A DNA stretch of 64,000 nt, from NCBI GenBank assembly GCA_947498775.1, contig CANMLL010000005.1:62001-126000 (forward strand). Direction: 5' to 3'. Both the position numbers and the translations under genes were made by a program. The notes below the pieces were generated by a model that saw nothing but the letters and a program-made list of their open reading frames with translations, had not been told where the DNA came from and did not search any database. The DNA is from an uncultured Aquimarina sp. (lineage in GTDB: Bacteria; Bacteroidota; Bacteroidia; Flavobacteriales; Flavobacteriaceae). Every line of letters begins with the position of its first letter. The stretch's first letter is position 1. Positions 42,387-51,742 of the stretch are shown here, one piece after another.

Positions 42387-45300
42387 ATGAAAAAAAGCTG
42401 TACTCTTTTGCTTTTGATACTATGTATCATTGGTAATTCTCTATTTGCGCAACAAACTAATCTAGAGAGAGCAAAAACCTACCTGAATACAAAAGGAGAA
42501 GTAATTTTTACGTTTAAAATCAAAAACCAATCAGAACTTAGTCGTATTACCAAAGAGTTATCAATTGTTCATTATGAGGAAGTTACCAAAACAGTAAAAG
42601 TTATGGCCAACAAAGGTCAATTTGATTCTTTTTTACAAAGGAAGATACCGTTTGTAGCTTCTGTAAAAGATAACGTAACAGGCTATAGAACGATGACTTC
42701 AGATATTTCTATTAACAAAGCAACTACTTTTCCGCTTACAGCATATCCTACCTATGCTGATTATGTTACTATGATGAATGAGTTTGCGACTAACAATCCA
42801 GCGGTATGTAAAGTTGAAAATATAGGAGCCACCACCGAAGGTGATAAATCAATACTTTTTGTAAAACTTTCAGATAATGTAAATGATAATGAACAAGAAC
42901 CTCGCGTAATGTATACGTCTTCTATGCATGGGGATGAAATAGCCGGATACCCAATGATGCTAAATCTTATTGATTATCTGCTTGGAGCTTACAAGGATAC
43001 AAGTCATCCAAGACATGTTGAGATTAAAGACCTTTTGGACAATAACGAGGTATGGATTAATCCACTTGCAAATCCAGATGGGACCTTTAGAAACAGTGCA
43101 AATAATACCTCGGTAGCCAGCGCAACAAGAGGTAATGTAAATAATGTGGATTTAAATAGAAACTATCCGGATCCAGATGATGGACCAAATCCAGATGGCA
43201 ACGCATATCAGACTGAGACGTTGGCTTTTATGAATTTTGCAGAGTCCAGGCATTTTGTTTTGTCAGCAAATTTTCATGGAGGGATAGAATTGATTAACTA
43301 TCCATGGGACACCTATGCGGGTGCGCATCCAGATGAAGATTACTTTATACATGTTTCAGAAGAATATAGAGATCTTTGTCAGGCCAATAGTCCTGCAGGT
43401 TATTTTAATGATATAAACAATGGTATTACCAATGGTTATGACTGGTACGAAGTGCAGGGTGGAAGACAGGATTATCAGATTTTTAATCAAAAAGGAAGAG
43501 AAGTAACGGTCGAGCTATCGAATGCTAAAACTCCAGCCGCAAACCAGCTAGTGAATTATTGGAATTATAATCGAGATGCACTTGTAGCATTCCTGAAGCA
43601 GGTAAACTACGGAATTAGAGGAGTGGTTACTGATGCGGTTACCAATCAAGCTGTAGAAGCTAAAGTTACTATTATAGGTAAGGAAAATTATGAATCTTGG
43701 GTTCCAACAGAATTACCAGCAGGAGATTATTATAGGCCTATAAAATCTGGAACGTATAGTATATTATACGAAGCGGATTGTTATGAGCCATTAACGATTA
43801 ATGAAGTGTCTATTAACGATTATGATAGTGTGATAAAAAATGTGCAATTAACACCAATAGGTGCCATAGCTCCAACTGGCTTATCAGCGAATGATTTTCA
43901 ATCTGCTTCGGTTACTTTAAGTTGGCAAGCTACTTCGGGGGCTACTTATGATATGCGCTATAGAGTTGTAGGAAGTACAAGTTGGACTACGCTTTCTTCC
44001 AGTAGCAATTCAATAAATATTACCGGGTTAGCTGCAGTAACAAGTTATGAGGCACAGATACGAAGCAATTGTGCAGGAGGGACCAGTTCTCCGTATAGTG
44101 CATCCATTAATTTTACAACCACACAAGTTCCCGCTTGTACAGGAATCAACAGTTTCCCTTATACAGAAAGTTTTGAATCTGGTTTGGGAGTATGGACAAA
44201 TGCCACTGGGGATGCTATAGATTGGACCCGAGATTCTGGAGGCACACCATCCAATACTACAGGACCATCTACTGGTCAAGATGGAGCCTTTTATCTATTT
44301 ACCGAAGCTTCTACAAGTGCAAATCCACCAGGAAGCCCCAATAAGGTAGCGCTTCTTAATAGTCCTTGTATTGATTTATCGACGCTTTCTGGAGCTTCGT
44401 TAGAATTTGGATATCATATGTATGGGGTTACTATGGGAACGATGGAACTATTGGTTAGTGTAGACGATGGGGTTACATATTCGTCTATCTGGTCAGAAAA
44501 CGGGGATCTTGGTAATACCTGGAATCAAGCAAATCTGGATATTTCGGGATACACAGGATCCGTAATAAAACTTCAATTTAAAGGTACTACAGGAAGCAAT
44601 TGGAGAAGCGATATGGCAATCGATAATATTAAAATTCTTTCTTCCACACCTGATAATGAAGCGCCTTCTGTACCATCAAGTCTGGTTACATCTAATGTCA
44701 CTTCAGCCAGCGTTACACTTTCGTGGGAATCATCCATAGACAATATTGGTGTTACAGGATACGAAGTATATCGAGGAACAACACTAATTAATACTACAAC
44801 AGGATTGATCGAAGTAGTATCTGGTTTAACGCCAAATACGGCATATTCATTTACAGTAAAAGCTATAGATGCGGCAGGAAATAGTTCAGCATCAAGTAAT
44901 ACGGCAAGCACTACCACATTAGAAGGTGATATCACTTACTGTGCCTCTCAAGGAAATAATATTAACTATGAATATATTGATCTTGTGAGTATTGGGGGTT
45001 TAAGTAATCCTTCAACTGCAACTTCAGGATATAGTGACTTTACTAGGTTGGGAGCCGCAACTGTCCCTTATGGATCCAATACAATTACGCTAAGTGCTGG
45101 TTTTGCAAATACATCCTATACAGAATATTGGGGTGTATGGGTTGATTATAACAAAAACGGCACCTTTGATGTCTCAGAACAAGTAGTATCTGCATCAACT
45201 TCAAGTAGTGCCAACCAATCTTATGATTTTAATGTGCCAGGAACGGCGTTAGATGGTGAAACCAGAATGCGAGTATCCATGAAATATAACGGAGCACCGG

Positions 45301-45629
45301 ATCCATGCGAAACGTTTACTTACGGAGAAGTAGAAGACTATACAGTAAATATAGGAGGTGTCATAAAACAAAATAATAACACTGAAGCTAATTTGGTTAA
45401 TGAATTAGAGCTTTATCCCAATCCTGTAGCGCAAGGTATATTGTTTTTGAAAGGATTGAAGTATTACAAGGCTTCTTATAGAATTATAAATTATATAGGG
45501 CAAACAGTTATAGATAACGAATTATTAGAGGATAAGATTGATGTGTCGCTATTAATTGACGGAATCTATATTTTAGAGGTTAATACTGGTACAGACGTAA
45601 TAGCAAAAAGGTTTGTAGTCACAAAGTAA
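42387..45629 (+). CDS. T9SS-exported M14 zinc carboxypeptidase with adhesion-type domains
   Basis: 1080 residues. Domains in order: signal peptide (MKKSCTLLLLILCIIGNSLFAQ); M14 carboxypeptidase (about 120-405) with zinc motif SSMHGDEIAGYP, NFHGGIELINYPWD and the catalytic Glu in EVTVELSNAK; carboxypeptidase-regulatory domain (about 410-490); fibronectin type III (VTLSWQATSGATYDMRYR); a MAM-like domain (SFPYTESFESGLGVW); a second fibronectin type III (APSVPSSLVTSN); a GEVED domain (GVWVDYNKNGTFD ... TYGEVEDYTV); and a type A T9SS sorting tail (LYPNPVAQG ... IYILEVNTG). It is thus secreted by the type 9 system and likely digests external protein. Own terminator at 45652. Confidence 0.95.
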   Translation: MKKSCTLLLLILCIIGNSLFAQQTNLERAKTYLNTKGEVIFTFKIKNQSELSRITKELSIVHYEEVTKTVKVMANKGQFDSFLQRKIPFVASVKDNVTGYRTMTSDISINKATTFPLTAYPTYADYVTMMNEFATNNPAVCKVENIGATTEGDKSILFVKLSDNVNDNEQEPRVMYTSSMHGDEIAGYPMMLNLIDYLLGAYKDTSHPRHVEIKDLLDNNEVWINPLANPDGTFRNSANNTSVASATRGNVNNVDLNRNYPDPDDGPNPDGNAYQTETLAFMNFAESRHFVLSANFHGGIELINYPWDTYAGAHPDEDYFIHVSEEYRDLCQANSPAGYFNDINNGITNGYDWYEVQGGRQDYQIFNQKGREVTVELSNAKTPAANQLVNYWNYNRDALVAFLKQVNYGIRGVVTDAVTNQAVEAKVTIIGKENYESWVPTELPAGDYYRPIKSGTYSILYEADCYEPLTINEVSINDYDSVIKNVQLTPIGAIAPTGLSANDFQSASVTLSWQATSGATYDMRYRVVGSTSWTTLSSSSNSINITGLAAVTSYEAQIRSNCAGGTSSPYSASINFTTTQVPACTGINSFPYTESFESGLGVWTNATGDAIDWTRDSGGTPSNTTGPSTGQDGAFYLFTEASTSANPPGSPNKVALLNSPCIDLSTLSGASLEFGYHMYGVTMGTMELLVSVDDGVTYSSIWSENGDLGNTWNQANLDISGYTGSVIKLQFKGTTGSNWRSDMAIDNIKILSSTPDNEAPSVPSSLVTSNVTSASVTLSWESSIDNIGVTGYEVYRGTTLINTTTGLIEVVSGLTPNTAYSFTVKAIDAAGNSSASSNTASTTTLEGDITYCASQGNNINYEYIDLVSIGGLSNPSTATSGYSDFTRLGAATVPYGSNTITLSAGFANTSYTEYWGVWVDYNKNGTFDVSEQVVSASTSSSANQSYDFNVPGTALDGETRMRVSMKYNGAPDPCETFTYGEVEDYTVNIGGVIKQNNNTEANLVNELELYPNPVAQGILFLKGLKYYKASYRIINYIGQTVIDNELLEDKIDVSLLIDGIYILEVNTGTDVIAKRFVVTK

Positions 45630-45651
45630 TTTAATTTTCAATAAAGTATAA

Positions 45652-45690
45652 GAAACTCCTTGAGTATATCATGATCAAGGGGTTTCTTTT
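45652..45690 (+). terminator. Terminator after the M14 carboxypeptidase gene
   Basis: Stem GAAACTCCTTGA with TCAAGGGGTTTC (one G-U pair, 11-base loop, 45652-45686) followed by TTTT. It overlaps the 3' end of the convergent gene, whose stop is at 45675. Confidence 0.8.
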
Positions 45691-46748
45691 ATAGAAAAAC
45701 TCAATGTGCGCATAGTGAAATTCAAATTAGTTGTCTCTGTATTTTTTATTTCACTGTCAAATAATCGATTAAGGTTATTTCCTGCTAGATCTTCAAGACC
45801 AGCATCGATAGAAATATGATAATTACCTTTTTTCCAAGGATGTGATGGCGTAAAAACCAAAGTTGTTTCGTTATTAATTAGTTTCAGGTTGCCTGTAATT
45901 TCATTTTTTTCAGAGTCTTTAATCATTATGCTGTTTAATGTACTGCCATAATCCATAGATTCTTCATTGAAATGAATCATAAGATTGGATGTAGTGCCCA
46001 CGGTTGGGATGTGTATTTTCCAGGAATCGATATTTGGTTGTTTGCGATCCGCCTTGACAACTTTAAATTGATGTATATAGTCTTCAAGCATTGGTATACC
46101 TTCTTGATCTTTTAGGCTTTTAGATATGATCAAAGAATACTCTTTTCCTTCCTCAAAAACGGTTCCCAATTGTTGATTCGGAATAAGTCCACGTTTTTGC
46201 CGTCCTGGTTCAATCCATACAGTTAAAAGGAGTCCATTATCAGAAATTAAGATATTGTTTAAAGGAAGTATAACTCTGGTCAATGTGTCTCCGGTTTCAT
46301 CTGTGAACCGAATATGATCGTATACGTTGGATTCATTAATAGGCTTTGAAAATCTGAAATACCATTTCAACAGGTTAGAAGGAAGGTTTTTTATAGACGG
46401 GTACACAGCTTTAACAGAAAGGTATTCATATTTTTCGGGAAGAGTAATTTCAAAATATTCGATGATAGCACCATAAACCAATGTATACTTTTGATTCCAT
46501 CCAAATGGAATAACTGGGCTAAAACGAATTGTTTCCTTTTCTTCAACTACTTTGCCTAAAATGTGAGTGGAGGAAGGAATTGCAGTATTTGAGATCTCCC
46601 CACGATACACTATAAGTTTATCGGTTGTGATCCTGGACTTTTTAATGATAAGATGATCTCTGGTTACAATAAGCTTTGGAGATGTTTGGGTAAACACCTC
46701 CAAAGTAAAAAAAAGCAATATTAATAAAATGCTATTATGATTTTTCAC
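45675..46748 (-). CDS. Secreted protein with Ig-like (Big_5/SbsA-type) domains, function unknown
   Basis: 357 residues with a signal peptide (MKNHNSILLILLFFTLEVFTQ). Two bacterial Ig-like stretches: WYFRFSKPINESNVYDHIRF (about 127-240) and LMIHFNEESMDYGSTLNSIM (about 255-335), the second ending HISIDAGLEDLAGNNLNRLF, the classic end of a Big_5 repeat (xGLxDxxGN). No enzymatic motif. It follows the propeller-like gene at 46783 by 34 bases on the same strand; the two are probably expressed together and act outside the inner membrane. Confidence 0.8.
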   Translation of the reverse strand: MKNHNSILLILLFFTLEVFTQTSPKLIVTRDHLIIKKSRITTDKLIVYRGEISNTAIPSSTHILGKVVEEKETIRFSPVIPFGWNQKYTLVYGAIIEYFEITLPEKYEYLSVKAVYPSIKNLPSNLLKWYFRFSKPINESNVYDHIRFTDETGDTLTRVILPLNNILISDNGLLLTVWIEPGRQKRGLIPNQQLGTVFEEGKEYSLIISKSLKDQEGIPMLEDYIHQFKVVKADRKQPNIDSWKIHIPTVGTTSNLMIHFNEESMDYGSTLNSIMIKDSEKNEITGNLKLINNETTLVFTPSHPWKKGNYHISIDAGLEDLAGNNLNRLFDSEIKNTETTNLNFTMRTLSFSIKETP

Positions 46749-46782
46749 CTTAAATATGGGTTAAGGGATAGCTTTGTGTCTA

Positions 46783-47889
46783 TTATTTGAACCACCAACT
46801 ATTTCCTGTTCTTAACAATAGGTTTCCGGTAGCCTCTCTTTTAATCATTAAGAATGCATCTCCCATTTTATCGAGTTGCAGTACATTGACATAGGGAAGA
46901 TTTACATAGGCTACACCAGCGGCAGCACCTTTTTTTGTTACAGGAGTTGTAATCGCATCTTCATACGCTTCAAGGTCGGTAAAATCCATTTTCATTAGTG
47001 GTCTGTTGGTGTTAGCAATTAGTAGATAACGTTTTTCTCCGTTTTTGATTTCTATCATGTCCAACGGACTGTTTCCGCTACCCAATTCGGCCACAGTTCT
47101 ACCTTTATGGTGCTCCCCTGGCTTGATTTTATCCATTGGTAAAACTACCAGCGGTGTGCAGGTGTAACCGGCAACAATGTGTGGGTTACCTTTTATCTTG
47201 GTGGCCAAAAATGTTTTTATGGGTGCGTGTGTTTCATATTGGCCATGAGCAGCATGGTAGATCTCAAGAGAACCATAATTTTGTTTGTCTGTAAATGGAA
47301 AATCGATAGCTCTAAATGTAGATGCAAATTCTTTATTGCTAAGTCCCGATAATAATACTTTACCTGAATCATATTTGATATCTGCGACTGCCCATTTTCT
47401 AAGCTCTCTGCCTCTCTTATCTTTGGCATCTATAGCAATTGGGTCTGTTATTGAGGTTTTGCTATGCGATACCACTGCTAGTGAGATCTGTTTTAGGTTA
47501 TTGCCATCAACTCTTAGCAAGACGGGTGTTCCTGAGCTATGATTGACACTGATATAAATATTATTATTCTCCGGATTCACAACCATATCTGTAATCTGTA
47601 TCTGATCAGTGGCAGTGCCCAGCATATCAGCAATCAGTTTATCAAGAAGATCTATATTTACTTTGCTGTTATCTACTTTTGGATGTTCGCTTAGATCTAT
47701 TGCAATGATTTGAGCCGACTTACTGTCGCCAATAAATAGAATTCCTTCGGGGCCAAAGGTCATAGAGTTGATAGAAGTGATCCCAGGATCCCCAATAACA
47801 AAATTTACTTTTAAAGAAGAGTCTGCTTTAACTAAACTTGCAGTAAAGGAAAGGATCAATGAAAGAACGAGTGTTATTAATGTTTTCAT
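46783..47889 (-). CDS. Secreted beta-propeller-like protein, function unknown
   Basis: 368 residues with a signal peptide (MKTLITLVLSLILSFTASLVKA). The mature chain starts with NHL/YVTN-like blades (INSMTFGPEGILFIGDSKSA, TDMVVNPENNNIYISVNHSS) and has later blades with weaker match, ending in NLLLRTGNSWWFK. A quinoprotein or sugar-dehydrogenase relation is possible, but I see no cofactor motif. Upstream and divergent is an AraC regulator (48071) with a 181-base gap, which may control this gene and its partner at 45675. Confidence 0.78.
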   Translation of the reverse strand: MKTLITLVLSLILSFTASLVKADSSLKVNFVIGDPGITSINSMTFGPEGILFIGDSKSAQIIAIDLSEHPKVDNSKVNIDLLDKLIADMLGTATDQIQITDMVVNPENNNIYISVNHSSGTPVLLRVDGNNLKQISLAVVSHSKTSITDPIAIDAKDKRGRELRKWAVADIKYDSGKVLLSGLSNKEFASTFRAIDFPFTDKQNYGSLEIYHAAHGQYETHAPIKTFLATKIKGNPHIVAGYTCTPLVVLPMDKIKPGEHHKGRTVAELGSGNSPLDMIEIKNGEKRYLLIANTNRPLMKMDFTDLEAYEDAITTPVTKKGAAAGVAYVNLPYVNVLQLDKMGDAFLMIKREATGNLLLRTGNSWWFK

Positions 47890-48070
47890 GATTGTTTGAT
47901 TTATAGAATGATCAATGTCTTTAAAAGTATGGAAAAAGACCCATGACCGCAGTTAAAGAAATGCCAATATGATTTATGTTTTCTTAAAGTATTTTTTATG
48001 GTATCATATTTGTTCCATTATTAGTGTTAGATTTGATTAGCTAGAAAAATGTTTATTTAGATATAATTTG

Positions 48071-48859
48071 ATGATTGAATTAAAGACTAAACAGTTTTTA
48101 GGGAAGACCACGGCACAATTTTCTTTTGAAGATTATGATGTTTCAATGGTAAAATATCACCAACCCGTTTCAGAAGACTGGCATTCGCACGAGCCGTATC
48201 ATTTGTCTTTAATTTTACAAGGGGGAACTCTCGAATCTCGAAAAAGAAAAGAAATCCAGGTGTTACCTGGCAGTATCATGTTGTATAACAAGGAAGAGAT
48301 ACATCGTAATCGCTACACAGCATTTCCTTCAATTAATCTGAATATAGAAATTAATGACCAGTTTTTTGAAAAAAACGATCTTTTTACTTCAGATTTTAGG
48401 GCGTCTATAATTAAGGATCCAAAGGTTCAGTTTCGAATATTAAAAATATATAAAGAATTACTGATAAATGATATTTGTTCTTCAGATGCAATTCATACTT
48501 CATTACTTAGTTTGTTTTCAGGATATGCTCCGATAGCAGATTCAAAGCCGCCATGGGTAGAGGTTCTTAAAGGATTGTTGAGTGATCGCTGGGATGAATT
48601 CCTAACACTAGAAGAACTTTCTCAAATACTAAACATTCACCCAGTTACTATATCTAAATATTTTTCTAAATACTTCAATTGTACATTAGGGGAGTACTTG
48701 CGAAGAATTAAAATTGAAAGAGCTATCTCGCTTTTGAAAAATAGTAATAAATCTCTTACCGAAATTGCATTTCTATGTGGTTTTTCAGACCAAAGTCATT
48801 TTATAAAAACGTTTAAACATAGTACAGGGTTTAAACCAAAAGAATTTAAGAGAATATAA
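48071..48859 (+). CDS. AraC family transcriptional regulator
   Basis: 262 residues from the ATG at 48071. N-terminal cupin-like sensor (EDWHSHEPYHLSLILQGG, VLPGSIMLYNKEEIHRN) and C-terminal double helix-turn-helix (LEELSQILNIHPVTISKYFS and LTEIAFLCGFSDQSHFIKTF, ending GFKPKEFKRI). An acceptable -7 box TAGATTTG is at 48028-48035. It is divergent from the propeller/Ig-like pair and upstream of an S41 protease gene; either could be its target. Ligand unknown. Confidence 0.92.
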   Translation: MIELKTKQFLGKTTAQFSFEDYDVSMVKYHQPVSEDWHSHEPYHLSLILQGGTLESRKRKEIQVLPGSIMLYNKEEIHRNRYTAFPSINLNIEINDQFFEKNDLFTSDFRASIIKDPKVQFRILKIYKELLINDICSSDAIHTSLLSLFSGYAPIADSKPPWVEVLKGLLSDRWDEFLTLEELSQILNIHPVTISKYFSKYFNCTLGEYLRRIKIERAISLLKNSNKSLTEIAFLCGFSDQSHFIKTFKHSTGFKPKEFKRI

Positions 48860-48969
48860 CACTCCAGAATTCGCACGCTAATTTCGTACTATTTTCTCTT
48901 CTGATTTCTTCATTAATTTACACCATACAAGTATATTCTTACTAGATTATAAATTTTAATTCATCGATC

Positions 48970-50289
48970 ATGAAACATACGATACTAAGACATAGTGTTT
49001 TGAGGGTTTTTTTCCTGTTCTTAACTACGTTACAATTTGCACAATCCAATAATGATATAATTAAAGAAGCCCAAAAACTGTTTGAAGAGAACTATATTTT
49101 TCTTGACAAGGCCAAAGAAACGAATGCTCATTTGGATGCATTAATGAAGAAAGACTTTTTTGATGAGATGTCTCCTATCGATTTTGCAAAAGCAGTTACA
49201 ATAGAATTACAAAAGGTTACAAAAGATAAACATCTTCGCTTTTTGGCATCAAGAAATAGGAGCGTGTCTAGTGTTGAAAATTCATTTACAAGGATTTTGT
49301 CTCGTTATAGATCTCCAATGTTAAGAGGATTTCAACTTTTTGAATCTAATATAGGTTACGTAGATCTTGCTTTTTTTGGAGGCTCTCAGGAACATTTTGC
49401 AAAAATTGATCAGGTGATGAATGATATGCTAACTGCAGATGCGATAATTTTTGATATGAGACGAAACGGAGGAGGAAGCCCAAGAACGGTAAACTATTTG
49501 TGTAGTTATTTTTTTGATGAAAATAAACTTCTTAATACAATATATTCACGTTTTGATGATCATACTCTGGAGTTTTCAGTTGTAGACGTAGCAGGAGTAA
49601 AAAGACCTAAAGTACCTGTATTGATACTTACCAGCAAAGCAACATTTTCAGGAGCTGAAGACTTCTCGTACACAATGCAAAATTGGGGTAGAGCAACTGT
49701 TATTGGAGAAGTAACTGGAGGAGGAGCACATCCCACAAGATATTTTCCGTTAAGCAAAGGTTTTGGAATAGACATTCCTTTTGCTATGTCTATACATCCA
49801 ATAACCAAAACCAATTGGGAAGGTGTTGGAGTGCAGCCTGATATAAAAATGCCCGCTGATAATGCTCTGGAAAAAGCAAAAGAATTGGCATTAACTAAAG
49901 CCAAAACATACAAAAACTTGCTATTTAAACCCTTAAGAGAGGAGTTGGCCGTAATTGAGAGTAAAAAATCAACCAATTTTGATAGAACTAATTTGTATAA
50001 ACAATTAGAAATATTGGTTCAATCAAAAGTACTAGGAGAAAGAAGTATAAATAATCTTGGGTATTCTTATTTGCAAAATAATGAACCAGAAGTTGCACTA
50101 GCTATTTTTGAGTCAAATACTGTTATATTTTCAGATTCTGCAAATACCTGGGATAGCCTGGCAGAGTGTTATTTGAGATTAGATAAAAAAGAAAAGGCCA
50201 TTGAGTATTATCAGAAAACAATCAAAATGGATCCAGATGGTGTTGGAGAAAATGCCCGTACTATGATAAAAAAGATTAAAACAATGTAA
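48970..50289 (+). CDS. Secreted S41 family peptidase with C-terminal TPR
   Basis: 439 residues with a signal peptide ending about TTLQFAQ. The S41 domain shows GYVDLAFFGGSQEHFAKI, IIFDMRRNGGGSPRTVNYLC, the nucleophile region LILTSKATFSGAEDFSYTMQ (Ser in FSG), GEVTGGGAHPTRYFPL and GVGVQPDIKM, the set seen in tricorn/CtpA-like C-terminal processing proteases without PDZ. Residues 370-435 hold TPR-like helices (NTWDSLAECYLRLDKKEKAI). It may act on proteins in the periplasm. Strong terminator follows. Confidence 0.9.
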   Translation: MKHTILRHSVLRVFFLFLTTLQFAQSNNDIIKEAQKLFEENYIFLDKAKETNAHLDALMKKDFFDEMSPIDFAKAVTIELQKVTKDKHLRFLASRNRSVSSVENSFTRILSRYRSPMLRGFQLFESNIGYVDLAFFGGSQEHFAKIDQVMNDMLTADAIIFDMRRNGGGSPRTVNYLCSYFFDENKLLNTIYSRFDDHTLEFSVVDVAGVKRPKVPVLILTSKATFSGAEDFSYTMQNWGRATVIGEVTGGGAHPTRYFPLSKGFGIDIPFAMSIHPITKTNWEGVGVQPDIKMPADNALEKAKELALTKAKTYKNLLFKPLREELAVIESKKSTNFDRTNLYKQLEILVQSKVLGERSINNLGYSYLQNNEPEVALAIFESNTVIFSDSANTWDSLAECYLRLDKKEKAIEYYQKTIKMDPDGVGENARTMIKKIKTM

Positions 50290-50326
50290 TTACAGAAAAT
50301 TAATGTATTGTCTTTTTTTGATAAGG

Positions 50327-50373
50327 GAAAAGCCCTATCAATTCTAGTTTAGAATTGATAGGGCTTTTCTTTT
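50327..50373 (+). terminator. Strong terminator after the S41 peptidase gene
   Basis: Perfect 20-bp stem (50327-50346 with 50350-50369), loop of three, then TTTTG. It also has AAAA on the left, so it can stop the XRE gene coming from the other strand. Confidence 0.92.
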
Positions 50374-50419
50374 GTTTTTTAATCCAAAAAACGTGACTCT
50401 TTCCGTAAAAGATAATTGT

Positions 50420-50629
50420 CTATTTCTCTTTATAATCGATTATATCCTTTATTTCTACACCCATGTAGTCCGCAATTTTCTTTAGTCTTTCAAAATCTTT
50501 TACCAAATCTTTTCGCTTTACCACATAATCACCGGCCTGTGGACTCACACCCAGAGCCTTGGATATTCCATAAACTGTTTTTGCTCCTTTACTTCTCCTC
50601 AGAAGCTTTTTTAATTTCTTGTTAACCAT
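50420..50629 (-). CDS. Small XRE-type helix-turn-helix DNA-binding protein
   Basis: 69 residues. TVYGISKALGVSPQAGDYVV forms the two helices of a Cro/C1-like HTH, followed by FERLKKIADYMGVEIKDII, the usual continuation. It lacks a second domain, so it binds DNA as a small dimer. It is divergent from the secreted protein gene at 50743, and both promoters lie in a 113-base region holding an 18-bp direct repeat that fits its operator. Such proteins regulate toxin-antitoxin, phage or single-gene modules; no toxin is adjacent. Confidence 0.8.
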   Translation of the reverse strand: MVNKKLKKLLRRSKGAKTVYGISKALGVSPQAGDYVVKRKDLVKDFERLKKIADYMGVEIKDIIDYKEK

Positions 50630-50651
50630 ATTAAAATAAGTAAAAAGGAAT

Positions 50652-50659
50652 CAAATATA
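50652..50659 (-). promoter_or_regulatory. -7 box of the XRE gene
   Basis: Minus strand TATATTTG, a full TAnnTTTG match 23 bases before the start codon. No TTG at the normal spacing upstream. Confidence 0.5.
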
Positions 50660-50670
50660 CAAATAAATTT

Positions 50671-50707
50671 TTATTAAAAAAATATTTGATTATTAAAAAA
50701 ATATTTG
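50671..50707. promoter_or_regulatory. 18-bp direct repeat, probable XRE operator
   Basis: TTATTAAAAAAATATTTG occurs at 50671-50688 and 50690-50707, a 19-base period (about two helix turns). It covers the -33 box and the spacer of the plus-strand promoter. Related CAAATAT stands at 50652. Confidence 0.65.
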
Positions 50708-50715
50708 TATATTCG
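50685..50715 (+). promoter_or_regulatory. Promoter of the secreted protein gene at 50743
   Basis: TTTG (50685-50688), a spacer of 19 bases and TATATTCG (50708-50715), one mismatch from TAnnTTTG. The transcript would begin near 50722, 21 bases before the ATG. Confidence 0.55.
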
Positions 50716-50742
50716 TTGCAAACAAATTCAAATCATCCAACT

Positions 50743-51096
50743 ATGAAACTTTTATTAACAACTTTGGTATTATGTGCTTCTCTGGGCCATGCTGCTCCTT
50801 CAGAAATTAGATATGTACCGACTGAAAAAAATGATAAAAAAGACAATAAAAAAGAAGAAGATGAGAACACTGCAAATACCAAGAATGCTCACTCCTTGAA
50901 GAAGTGGAAGGTGACAGTCGAGTATAATAATGGGAGTATAGTGTCTAAAACTATTGTTGTTGATAAGAATTCAGAGAGAAGTGCTTTAGAAACTGCACTC
51001 GAAGAGGCCGAAAAGCATCTTAAGAACATTAAAAATGTGAAAAACTATAACATAGCTCCTGTAACCAAATCCTATGTGGTGCTAGCAGGAGAATAA
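50743..51096 (+). CDS. Small secreted protein of unknown function
   Basis: 117 residues from the ATG at 50743, which starts the signal peptide MKLLLTTLVLCASLGHAAPS and follows the predicted promoter. The mature part has a Lys/Asp/Glu-rich low-complexity linker (EKNDKKDNKKEEDENT, about 28-43) and a domain with VTVEYNNGSIVSKTIVVDKN and ALEEAEKHLKNIKNVKNYNI. The linker plus compact domain look like a periplasmic or surface binding protein. No family recognised. Divergent from the XRE gene and likely repressed by it. Confidence 0.7.
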   Translation: MKLLLTTLVLCASLGHAAPSEIRYVPTEKNDKKDNKKEEDENTANTKNAHSLKKWKVTVEYNNGSIVSKTIVVDKNSERSALETALEEAEKHLKNIKNVKNYNIAPVTKSYVVLAGE

Positions 51097-51133
51097 GATT
51101 TATCAATACCCTGAACTTACCTATATTATTGAA

Positions 51134-51164
51134 GAAAGGCTAAATAGTTAGCCTTTCTTTTTTT
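51134..51164 (+). terminator. Terminator after the small secreted protein gene
   Basis: Stem GAAAGGCTAA-ATAG-TTAGCCTTTC (51134-51157) followed by seven T. Strong intrinsic terminator. Confidence 0.9.
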
Positions 51165-51332
51165 ACTTATATCCTGTCTATTTGTAATTTTCTTCTTAAA
51201 TTTAAGAACCTCATACGTTATTTTATCCTAAAATTTTGTTTTTAAAGTACTTTCACAACATAACTGTTGTTGGTCTTTGCCCTATATAAGTGTTTATAAT
51301 AATTTTTTATTCCATACATAATCTATGCAATT

Positions 51333-51731
51333 ATGAATTTTTATAAAGTAGAAAAGAATAAACCCATAAAAATTAAGGTAACTATAGCTACTGAAGCTGC
51401 AGCATTTACCTATGTAGGAATTAATGATCCCTCAATTCCTGGGAAATTTACTTCAGAATTTGCCTTTAAGACAAAGCCTAATGGAGGGTGGAGAAAATTA
51501 AATAAAGGGGAAGTGGTATCTGATCGAAAAATACGAATACGCAGTTTTTTAGACTTTTTTGACACCGTAACTAATGAAACCGAGTTTGATCTAGCCGTTA
51601 AAAGAGCCCAACAAAGTTATACTTTAGTCCTTTCTGGAGGAAACCCGAGCATAAAAGAAGTAGTTTTTGAAATCACTTCAAGTTTTGAAACCAAATCCGC
51701 TATTTTACATAGTGAAGTACAATGCACCTAA
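51333..51731 (+). CDS. Hypothetical protein of unknown function
   Basis: 132 residues, no signal peptide. The sequence is beta-rich: KIKVTIATEAAAFTYVGIND, FAFKTKPNGGWRKLNKGE, FDLAVKRAQQSYTLVLSGG. I do not recognise the fold. It ends 11 bases before the start (51743) of the secreted protein that follows, so the two form one transcript. A cytosolic partner for a secreted protein is odd unless one start is misplaced or it is exported by another route. Confidence 0.7.
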   Translation: MNFYKVEKNKPIKIKVTIATEAAAFTYVGINDPSIPGKFTSEFAFKTKPNGGWRKLNKGEVVSDRKIRIRSFLDFFDTVTNETEFDLAVKRAQQSYTLVLSGGNPSIKEVVFEITSSFETKSAILHSEVQCT

Positions 51732-51742
51732 AAAATAATCTC

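Noticed and set aside
50416..50625. Plus-strand open frame of 69 codons opposite the XRE gene
   Set aside because: It is the antisense of a clear HTH gene and has no recognisable protein features.
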